This document shows, one piece after another, positions 1 to 9,141 of a DNA stretch of 64,000 nucleotides. Each line of letters starts with the position of its first letter. Within the stretch, counting starts at the first letter, position 1. The stretch is from Enhygromyxa salina (lineage in GTDB: Bacteria > Myxococcota_A > Polyangia > Nannocystales > Nannocystaceae): the NCBI RefSeq assembly GCF_000737335.2, contig NZ_JMCC02000002.1, forward strand, positions 1 through 64,000, given 5' to 3'. The notes beneath the pieces are model-generated. The model was given only the letters and a program-made list of their open reading frames with translations, made no database searches and had not been told where the DNA came from. Made by a program: the position numbers and the translations under genes.

Positions 1-242
1 AGCTGGCCCAGTGGTTCGCCGCGCCCGAGCTGCCAGGTCGCCGCCGCGCCCAAGCCTGCCGAAGCCAGCGGCAGCGCCAGCGCGCCAATCGCCACCGCCA
101 GGCCATACACGCCGCGACCCTCGGGCCCCGCGGCGCGGGCGATCACCACGTTGTTGGCCAGCGCCATCACGCTCATGAGCCCCACGGCCGCGACCGAGAT
201 CAGGACATTGCGACCGTAGCTGCCGGCGCCGCTGGAGCTCAC
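1..242 (-). CDS. Polysaccharide flippase (Wzx/MATE-like), N-terminal part
   Basis: This is the first 80 residues of a gene that runs off the left edge. It reads MSSSGAGSYGRNVLIS, then a hydrophobic helix, an N-N-V-V-I-A-R-A-A-G-P-E-G-R-G-V-Y-G loop and a second hydrophobic helix. That pattern, with 'ARxxGPEGRGxY' between the first two membrane segments, is typical of polysaccharide biosynthesis (O-unit) flippases of the MOP superfamily. The GTG start overlaps the TGA of the upstream glycosyltransferase (GTGA), so the two are probably translationally coupled. Its neighbours (glycosyltransferase, O-antigen ligase) support a role in moving lipid-linked saccharide across the inner membrane. The C-terminal portion is not visible. 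Confidence 0.7.
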   Translation of the reverse strand, partial: MSSSGAGSYGRNVLISVAAVGLMSVMALANNVVIARAAGPEGRGVYGLAVAIGALALPLASAGLGAAATWQLGRGEPLGQ

Positions 243-1450
243 GCGGCCCTCGCGATCGCGCGGGTCAATACACCCTCGAGCGCGCGGGCGTGGTCGTTGC
301 GATCGAAGCGCTCGCGCCCGAGCTGGGTCGCGGCAGCGCCCGCGCGGCGCAGCCAGCTTGGGTCGCTCAGCTTCGTGGTCAGCAGCGCCGCGGCCTGCTC
401 GACGTCGCGTGGCATGACCAAGCCGCAGTCGCGCTCGCGCACGAGATCCGCCAGCCAGCCCTCGTGGTTGAGAAACACCGGCTTGCCAGCCGCGAGTCCG
501 TCGAAGAATTTGTTCGCTGAATTGTCGTGCAGCGCCGGCAGCTGCAAGAAGGTGCTGAGCGCCCCGCTTGCGCCGGACAACAGCGCCGGGATGCTGGACT
601 TGGGCTGCGAACCCAGCATGAAAAAATTTTGGTTCAGCACGCCAAGACGGGCCGCCTGGCGCTGGATCTGCTCGCGCTCCCAGCCATCACCCACCACCGC
701 GATGCAGATCGAAGACCCCCGCCGCGCGAGCGCGTGCGCCAGCCTTGCCAGCCACCCCGCGCCGTTGGCCTTGCCCAAGGTCCCCGCGTAGACCAGCAGC
801 GGTCGATCACCCAGCCACGCTTGCTCGGCCCGCCAGCGCGCGCCCGGCTGCGGCCCAACGTCGAACAGCTCGAAGTCGCAGGCGTTGGGGATCATCGTGA
901 CTTGGCCCGGCTTGGCCCCCGCGGCGATCACCCCGGCGCGCATGCCTGGCGACAGCGCGACCACCTGCGCGGCCTCGCGGTAGGCGAGACGCTCGAGTGA
1001 CTTGGCCGCGGTGATCATCGCCGGGTTGCGCAGGGCGCCCATGGCGATCGGCACCGCTGGCCACAGATCCCGAACCTCGAACACGAACGGGACGCCGAGG
1101 GCCCGGGCCGCGAACATGGCTGGCAGCGCGATCGTGAGCGGCGTGCTGGTTGCGAACACCACGTCGGCACCGGTCGCGCGGGCGCGTGGCCCAGCTGAAG
1201 CGGCGAAGCGCAGGAACGCGGCGATGCGCTGGCGGTAGCTGAGGCCGTTGTCGTAGCGCACCCCGACCCGGTGGATCTCCATGCCGGCCTTGCGCTCGAC
1301 TTGCCAGCCGCGCCGGTTGACCCGCAGGTCGCTGGTGATCACCGTGACCTCGTGCCCGGCCATTGCCAGGCGCCGCCCAAGCTCCCACGATCGGGTGCCG
1401 CCGCCGTCGCTGGGCTCGAGGAAGTACTGATGCAGGTAGGCGATCTTCAC
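239..1450 (-). CDS. Glycosyltransferase family 4 (WbuB-like)
   Basis: A 403-residue GT-B glycosyltransferase. The N-terminus MKIAYLHQYF followed by a glycine-rich GGGTRSWELGRRL segment is the usual GT4 acceptor-domain start. Further on come HEVTVITSD, a VFEVRDLWP motif typical of WbuB-like enzymes and the donor-site region with 'LVYAGTLGKANG' and 'NKFFDGLAAGKPVF' (the E-x7-E-like area is replaced by F-x2-L-A-A-G-K-P). It should transfer an activated sugar onto a lipid-linked glycan at the cytoplasmic face. The reading frame stays open far upstream, but the GTG at 1450 overlaps the TGA of the O-antigen ligase gene and gives the canonical N-terminus, so that start was chosen. Sugar specificity cannot be read. 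Confidence 0.85.
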   Translation of the reverse strand: MKIAYLHQYFLEPSDGGGTRSWELGRRLAMAGHEVTVITSDLRVNRRGWQVERKAGMEIHRVGVRYDNGLSYRQRIAAFLRFAASAGPRARATGADVVFATSTPLTIALPAMFAARALGVPFVFEVRDLWPAVPIAMGALRNPAMITAAKSLERLAYREAAQVVALSPGMRAGVIAAGAKPGQVTMIPNACDFELFDVGPQPGARWRAEQAWLGDRPLLVYAGTLGKANGAGWLARLAHALARRGSSICIAVVGDGWEREQIQRQAARLGVLNQNFFMLGSQPKSSIPALLSGASGALSTFLQLPALHDNSANKFFDGLAAGKPVFLNHEGWLADLVRERDCGLVMPRDVEQAAALLTTKLSDPSWLRRAGAAATQLGRERFDRNDHARALEGVLTRAIARAA

Positions 1451-2702
1451 GGCGACCTCCGGCTGGGCTGCGGCCGCGGCAGCGCGAGGGCCAGGGCGAC
1501 GCACACCAGCAGCGCGCGGGCGTCGTAGCGGCCGCCGCTGAACTGCGCGCCAACGAAGATCAGCAGCGCGAGGGCAACCCACAGCTCGCGCCCGCCAGCG
1601 CCGAGGCGCCCGAGCAGCTGAGCGCCGCGGCCCAGGTACAGCCCGAGCAACGCGACCCCGATCGCGCCGGTCTCGAACCACGCGTCGAGGGCGAGGTTGT
1701 GGGCATATGGCCAAGGCGTGGCCGCGGCGAAGCTCGCAAGCCCGTGGCCGATGATCGGCTGGCGCGCGCCACCCTCGAGCGCGATCACATAGATCTGGTC
1801 GCGGCCGCTCACGTAGCGATCTGCGACCAGCAGATCCAGCACCCGCGAGGCGAACGACGCGATCACCCGCTCGCCGAGCGGCGTCAACACCAGCAGCGCT
1901 GCGAACAAGCCCAGCCCGCCAAGCGCGACCGCGAGCCGCCGACTCAGGCGCGCGCGACCAAGCACGAGCAACAGACCGGCAGCGATGAAGGTCGAGATCA
2001 TCGCCCCGCGCGAGCCCGACAGCGCGACCAAGCCCGCGGCGACGCACGCGACCCATGACCACACGGGCAGCGCGAACGGACGCGGGCGGGTGGTCGTTGC
2101 GCTGCCAAACCCAAGTGCGCGCTCGAGCGCGAGCAGGGCCAGCACCCCCATGTTGCGACCGAATACGTTCGGGCCCCCGCCGAGCACCGCCGCGCGCCCA
2201 CCCATGCCACCCACGCCGCCAAGCAAGGCCACCGCGGCGAGCCCGAGCAACAGCACCAGCAAGCCATGGCGCAGCGCGGTAGCGATCCGCTCGACCCGGC
2301 TGGTTCGGGCGAGCCGATGAAGCGCGATCGCTACCGCGATCAGCAAGCCAAGCTCAATCGCCTGATCTTCGGCGAGCGCCAGCTCGGGCGCCCAGGTGAT
2401 CGACACCAGCGAGAACCCCAGCCAGGCCAGCTCGGCGCCCAACGCCGTGCGCCCTCCCACCCGGCGGACGCGGCTCGGCATGAACGCCAGCGCCACCAGC
2501 ACCAGCACCGCCCACACCCGCGGCTGCCAGATCGCCATGGGCTCGACCCCGGCGACCCGCGCCAGGCTCCAGCTGCCCGAGACCAGAAACACCGCGAGCG
2601 CGAGCCCAGCCAGACCCTCGCGCCCCGCAGCGTTCGACCCCGGCGAGACCGCAGGGACCGGACGCGAGCTGTACTTGGGCGCCAACATGACCTGCGAGGC
2701 GC

Positions 2703-2706
<4 letters not shown>
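1447..2706 (-). CDS. O-antigen ligase/polymerase (Wzy/WaaL-like membrane protein)
   Basis: About 419 residues with ten or more hydrophobic helices and a large periplasmic loop containing 'YVSGRDQIYVIALEGG', 'PIIGHGLASF' and 'YAHNLALDAWFETG'. The G-R-x-x-Y..., G-x-G and H-N-x-x-L-D signature is that of the Wzy_C (O-antigen ligase, PF04932-type) family, which polymerises O-units or attaches glycan to its carrier in the periplasm. The GTG at 2706 overlaps the upstream TGA (GTGA), matching the other junctions of this operon; an ATG at 2688 is the alternative start. Ligase and polymerase cannot be told apart from sequence alone. Confidence 0.82.
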
Positions 2707-4607
<1,901 letters not shown>

Positions 4608-4675
4608 GTATCCTTCGCGCATCAATTCGACGCGAATCCAGTGAAGGATCGCAGCCCAGCGATCATGCAGGAGCC

Positions 4676-5866
4676 GTGGTCAGTGCTCGCCGTGCAACGT
4701 CCGAGCGCATCTACCTGTCGCCGCCCGATGTGGGCCCCGCAGAACGCGAGGCGCTGCTCTCGGCCTTCGACTCTGGTTGGATCGCGCCGCTTGGACCCCA
4801 GGTCGACGCCTTCGAGCGCGCGATCGCCTTGCGTGTGGGTCGCAGCGACGCGGCCGCCACCAACAGCGGGACCGCGGCGCTGCATCTGGCCCTGCGCCTG
4901 CTCGGCGTTGGCCCGGGCGACGAGGTCTGGCTGTCCACGCTCACCTTCATCGCCACGGCGACTCCGGTGACCTGGCTTGGGGCCGAGCCGGTCTTCATGG
5001 ATAGCGAAGCGCGGACCTGGAATCTGGACCCCGAGCTGCTCGCCCACGCGCTGGACTGCGCCGCCACGCTTGGGCGGCTGCCCAAGGCGGTGATCGTGGT
5101 GGATATTTATGGTCAATGTGCCGACTACGATCCGATTGTGGCGGCTTGCCAGCGCCACGGGGTTGCCCTGGTCGAGGACGCCGCAGAGAGCCTGGGCGCC
5201 AGCTACAACGGCCGCCCGGCAGGCAGCTTTGGCAAGCTCGCGCTGGTGTCGTTCAACGGCAACAAGATCGCCACATGCGGCGGTGGTGGGATGTTGGTTG
5301 GCGACGATCCACAATTGATCGCGCGTGCGCGATGGCTGGCCTCGCAGGCGCGCGAGGACGCTGCCCACTATCAACATGAGCTGTGCGGCTACAACTATCG
5401 GCTCAGCAACGTGCTCGCGGGTATTGGCGTGGCCCAGGCTGCGCGGCTCGAGGAGCTCGTGGATCGTCGGCGAGCCAACTTTGCTCACTACGCGGCCGCG
5501 CTGGGGGACCTTCCGGGGATCACCTTCATGCCCGAGCCGCCGGGCCATCGCGCAACCCGCTGGCTCACGGTAGTGCTCGTTGATCACGATCGCTTTGGGG
5601 TGGGCCCCGAGCAGCTTCGTCTCGCGCTCGAGCGCGCAGGCATCGAGTCGCGGCCGCTGTGGAAGCCGCTTCACCTGCAGCCGCTGTTCGCCCGCAATCG
5701 CTGCATTGGCGGCCCGTTCACCGAGCAACTGTTCGAGCGCGGTCTGTGCCTGCCGAGCGGCTCCACGCTTCGCCGCGAAGATCAAGAGCGCGTGATTGCG
5801 GTCATACGCGCGTGCCACCGGGCCGCCAACCCCATGGTGTTCGTGCCAAGTGAGGCGTGCGCGTGA
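4676..5866 (+). CDS. DegT/DnrJ/EryC1/StrS (PglE-like) sugar aminotransferase
   Basis: A 396-residue PLP enzyme of the DegT family. Visible landmarks are IYLSPPDVG at the N-terminus, the substrate loop W-I-A-P-L-G-P, the cofactor-phosphate motif N-S-G-T-A-A-L-H-L-A, V-E-D-A-A-E-S-L-G-A, and the Schiff-base lysine in SFNGNKIATCGGGG. The FNGNK form and W-I-A-P-x-G are characteristic of PglE/PerA-type UDP-4-keto-sugar aminotransferases. It should aminate the 4-keto group made by the dehydratase encoded next, with which it overlaps by 4 nt. Start: the GTG at 4676 has AGGAG just upstream and gives a family-like N-terminus; the frame stays open further upstream but would overlap the promoter region of the divergent lipoprotein. 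Confidence 0.9.
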   Translation: MVSARRATSERIYLSPPDVGPAEREALLSAFDSGWIAPLGPQVDAFERAIALRVGRSDAAATNSGTAALHLALRLLGVGPGDEVWLSTLTFIATATPVTWLGAEPVFMDSEARTWNLDPELLAHALDCAATLGRLPKAVIVVDIYGQCADYDPIVAACQRHGVALVEDAAESLGASYNGRPAGSFGKLALVSFNGNKIATCGGGGMLVGDDPQLIARARWLASQAREDAAHYQHELCGYNYRLSNVLAGIGVAQAARLEELVDRRRANFAHYAAALGDLPGITFMPEPPGHRATRWLTVVLVDHDRFGVGPEQLRLALERAGIESRPLWKPLHLQPLFARNRCIGGPFTEQLFERGLCLPSGSTLRREDQERVIAVIRACHRAANPMVFVPSEACA

Positions 5867-7836
5867 TCCAGCGCCTGCGAGCGAGCGCCAGCACCAAGTT
5901 GGCGCTGCGTCGGCTCGCGCGGATCTTGCTCGATCTAGGCGTGCTGGCCGTGGCGCTGTGGCTGGCGTTTGCGCTGCGCTTTGACTGGAACATCCCGATT
6001 CCGTGGATGCGGCGGATGCTGCTGGTGATGCCGTGGGTGCTGCTCTGTCAGTATCTCGCGTTGGTGATCTTCAATGTACCGCGCTGCTCTTGGCAGCACT
6101 TTGGCTTCGCCGAGCTTGGCCGCTTGGGCGCCGCGATCGCGCTATCTGGCGTGCTGTTGTTGGTTGCCCGGTTCACCGCGCCAAGCATCGCCGCGGTCGT
6201 ACCTTCCGCGACCCACGTGCTGGTTCCAATAGGCGCCGCCGCGGCCGACGTGGTCCTTGCCTTCGTTGGCCTGGCCGCGCTCCGGGCGATCCGCCGCGGA
6301 ACCAGCGAGCGCGGCCGCAAGCGCCCGAGCACGGGCGCGCCAACCCGCTTGATCCTCGTGGGCGCGGGTGATGCCGGGATCGCCGTCGCGCGGGCCCTGG
6401 GGAGCCGCGCGGATCTGGATGCGGTCGCGTTCGTTGACGACGATCCCAGCAAGCAGGGCACGCGCATCCACGGCGTGCCGGTCCGCGGTCAGGTCAGTGA
6501 GCTCGCCAGCGTGTGTTCCCACTATCAGATCGACGAGGTGTTGATCTGCGTGGCCAGGGCCAACGGCGGGCTGGTCCGCCGGGTCACCCGCGACGTCGAG
6601 CAGCTTGGGTTGCCGGTCAAGATGATCCCCAACGTGGCAGAGTTCGTTGATGGCAGCGTCGCCGTGCAGCGGATTCGCAAGGTCGCCCTCGAGGATCTGC
6701 TCCGCCGCGACCCTGTCCAGCTCGACGACGCCGCGATCGCCCGTGACCTCGCCGATCGCACCGTGCTGGTCAGCGGCGCGGGCGGCAGCATTGGATCGGA
6801 GCTGTGCCGCCAGGTCTGCCGCTATGGGCCGCGTCGCATGATCCTGGTTGAGCGATCCGAGAACGCCCTGTTCGAGATCCACCGTGAGCTTCGGTCCAAG
6901 TTCCCGGGTATCGAGCTGACACCCGCGCTCGTCGACATCACAGAGCGCGAGCAATTGCGCCGGGTGTTCGCAACCTGGCGACCGGCGGTGGTCATTCACG
7001 CCGCCGCGCACAAGCACGTGCCCATGCTCGAGTACAACCCTGGCGCTGGGATCCTCAATAATGTGGTGGGCACCCGTACGATCGCGGAGCTGGCCGGTGA
7101 CTACGAGGCGGCGTCGTTTGTGATGATCTCAACCGACAAGGCCGTGCGCCCACGCTCGATCATGGGCGCGAGCAAGCGCTGCGCCGAGCTGTTGATCCAG
7201 CGCTTGGCCCGCTTGCAGCGGCGCACCAAGTACACGATTGTGCGGTTTGGTAACGTGCTTGGATCGAACGGTAGCGTGGTTCCGATCTTCAAGGCGCAGA
7301 TCGCCAACATGGCGCCGGTGACCGTCACCCACCCGGACATGGAGCGCTACTTCATGACGATCCCCGAGGCGTCGCAGCTGGTGCTGCAGGCTGCCAGCAT
7401 GGGCAGCGGCGGCGAGATCTTCATCCTCGACATGGGGGAGCCGGTGCGGATTCTGGATCTTGCGAATGACCTGATCCGCCTGTGTGGTCTGGTTCCGGGT
7501 GAGGATATTCCGATCGAGTTCACCGGGCTGCGGCCGGGCGAGAAGCTGCGCGAGGAGCTATGTGGTGTCGCTGGGCTCGAGCCAACGTCGCACGCCTCGA
7601 TCTTGTGCGAGCGCGAGGCGACGTGGCTTCGCGCTGAGCGGCTCGAGGGCGATCTGGCGGAGTTGATCGCGGTGGCCGAGCGTGGGGAGGCGGCGGCGAT
7701 CCGCGTGGCGCTGCGGGCGATGTTGCCGGACTTTGACGACGGTGAGGCGGGCGACTGCCCGGGCCGGGCTACGCAAACGAGCCAGACGGCCGTGGGGGCA
7801 GGCATGCTGCCGGCGCTCAGCGTGGCTCACGTCTGA
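5863..7836 (+). CDS. Membrane NDP-sugar 4,6-dehydratase (PglF/WbpM/CapD family)
   Basis: A 657-residue enzyme of the long FlaA1/WbpM class. Four hydrophobic helices occupy residues 20-150, followed by a first nucleotide-binding fold (LILVGAGDAGIAVARAL) and then the SDR catalytic domain with VLVSGAGGSIGSELCRQ (G-x-x-G-x-x-G). The active-site region STDKAVRPRSIMGASKR carries the M-x-x-x-K variant of the usual Y-x-x-x-K, and FRPGEKL-like G-L-R-P-G-E-K-L closes the domain. It converts UDP-GlcNAc-type sugars to the 4-keto-6-deoxy form at the membrane. GTG 5863 overlaps the TGA of the aminotransferase and has TGAGG seven bases upstream, preferable to GTG 5857. The GNAT gene lies convergent 3 nt away. 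Confidence 0.92.
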   Translation: MIQRLRASASTKLALRRLARILLDLGVLAVALWLAFALRFDWNIPIPWMRRMLLVMPWVLLCQYLALVIFNVPRCSWQHFGFAELGRLGAAIALSGVLLLVARFTAPSIAAVVPSATHVLVPIGAAAADVVLAFVGLAALRAIRRGTSERGRKRPSTGAPTRLILVGAGDAGIAVARALGSRADLDAVAFVDDDPSKQGTRIHGVPVRGQVSELASVCSHYQIDEVLICVARANGGLVRRVTRDVEQLGLPVKMIPNVAEFVDGSVAVQRIRKVALEDLLRRDPVQLDDAAIARDLADRTVLVSGAGGSIGSELCRQVCRYGPRRMILVERSENALFEIHRELRSKFPGIELTPALVDITEREQLRRVFATWRPAVVIHAAAHKHVPMLEYNPGAGILNNVVGTRTIAELAGDYEAASFVMISTDKAVRPRSIMGASKRCAELLIQRLARLQRRTKYTIVRFGNVLGSNGSVVPIFKAQIANMAPVTVTHPDMERYFMTIPEASQLVLQAASMGSGGEIFILDMGEPVRILDLANDLIRLCGLVPGEDIPIEFTGLRPGEKLREELCGVAGLEPTSHASILCEREATWLRAERLEGDLAELIAVAERGEAAAIRVALRAMLPDFDDGEAGDCPGRATQTSQTAVGAGMLPALSVAHV

Positions 7837-7839
7837 AGC

Positions 7840-8373
7840 TTAGGGCCACTCCTTGCGGAGTACGGACATACACACGACATCGTGGTATTGGCCGTTCTTG
7901 AATTGCGCTTCGCGCAGCACGCCTTCTTGGACAAAGCCGATGCGTGTGTATAACCGGTGGGCCCGTTGATTGGAGGCGAGCACCGAGAGGAACACCCGAT
8001 TGAGGTTGAGCTGCGCGAACCCGAAATCTACCATCCACCGGGTTACTGCGCCGCCGATCCCCTTGCCCCACGCTGACTTCTCGCCCAGCATGATCGCAAA
8101 CTCGGCGCTGCGGATGCGGTGGTCGATCTGATACAGGCCCACGTGGCCAAGGCAGGTGTCGTCTTGGATCGTGGCGATTGCGTGGACCAGTTCGTCGCTG
8201 CGGCTCTGCCGACGCGCGAGCCAGTCTTCGCCGTCGGCTTGGGAATACCCGGTGCTGAAGCCCCCGAGGGCGGCGGCGACCTCGGGGTCGTTCTTGAAGC
8301 GTAGGATCGCGGGGATGTCCCGGGGTTCTGGGCGGCGCATGTGTACGCCGTGCTCTGCGAGGGGGTAGCTCAC
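7840..8373 (-). CDS. GNAT acetyltransferase, RimJ/RimL type (possible amino-sugar N-acetyltransferase)
   Basis: A 177-residue GNAT protein with M-R-R-P-E-P-R-D at the start, the acetyl-CoA motif around GEKSAWGKGIGGAV and the C-terminal N-Q-R-A-H-R-L-Y-T-R-I-G-F-x-x-E-G-V-L-R-E motif of RimJ/RimL-like enzymes. Family members acetylate ribosomal proteins, small molecules or amino sugars; PseH, which N-acetylates a UDP-4-amino-4,6-dideoxy sugar, belongs here. The gene ends 3 nt from the dehydratase gene, and dehydratase plus aminotransferase plus N-acetyltransferase is the PseB-C-H or PglF-E-D order of chemistry. That assignment is inference from context; an unrelated protein or drug substrate is possible, and the gene is on the opposite strand. 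Confidence 0.75.
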   Translation of the reverse strand: MSYPLAEHGVHMRRPEPRDIPAILRFKNDPEVAAALGGFSTGYSQADGEDWLARRQSRSDELVHAIATIQDDTCLGHVGLYQIDHRIRSAEFAIMLGEKSAWGKGIGGAVTRWMVDFGFAQLNLNRVFLSVLASNQRAHRLYTRIGFVQEGVLREAQFKNGQYHDVVCMSVLRKEWP

Positions 8374-8400
8374 GGCGATAGACTAGCAGGTCTTGGGAGA

Positions 8401-8642
8401 CTACCCCGATGACCCCGGGTTGAGCACCTTCATCCCCACGTCGCGGTCGAGGCGATGGTCGTAGGCCCGGTAGACCACCGCCATGCCGCCTTCGGCGACG
8501 ATCGAGCGGGCATCGACGATCGTGCGTAGCTCGATGCGATGGCTGGGGGGGCAGGCGGCCCACCCTGGCGGACGAGCGTGCGCTCGACCGCGGCCGTTCG
8601 CGCGATCGTGACCTCGGTCGAGAGCTTGGAGTGCTTCGCCAC
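8401..8642 (-). pseudogene. Ser/Thr protein kinase N-terminal relic, frameshifted and truncated
   Basis: Read from the GTG at 8642, about 33 residues (VAKHSKLSTEVTI...) run in one frame to a C7 run on the minus strand near 8547. The adjacent frame then continues as IELRTIVDARSIVAEGGMAVV, YRAYDHRLDRDVGMKVL and stops at 8401. The G-G-M-A-V-V-Y-R-A-Y-D-x-x-L-x-R-D-V-x-x-K-V-L segment is kinase subdomains I-II (glycine loop and ATP-anchoring lysine). Everything after subdomain II is gone. Adding one C to the run restores a single frame, so either a real frameshift or a homopolymer sequencing error explains that part, but the truncation remains. It begins 13 nt after the stop of the amphi-Trp gene. 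Confidence 0.75.
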
Positions 8643-8655
8643 GGCCGTGGCGCCC

Positions 8656-9072
<417 letters not shown>

Positions 9073-9141
9073 GGCTTCACCCGTGGCCGAAAGCATAGCT
9101 GAGCGAGCGCCGGGCAGCGGCGCTCGCTCTGAAACATTTGG

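Noticed and set aside
1363..2058. Long plus-strand open frames opposite the O-antigen ligase gene
   Set aside because: They are GC-bias shadows: Arg/Ala/Gln-rich, no family motifs, and they contradict the clear membrane protein on the other strand.
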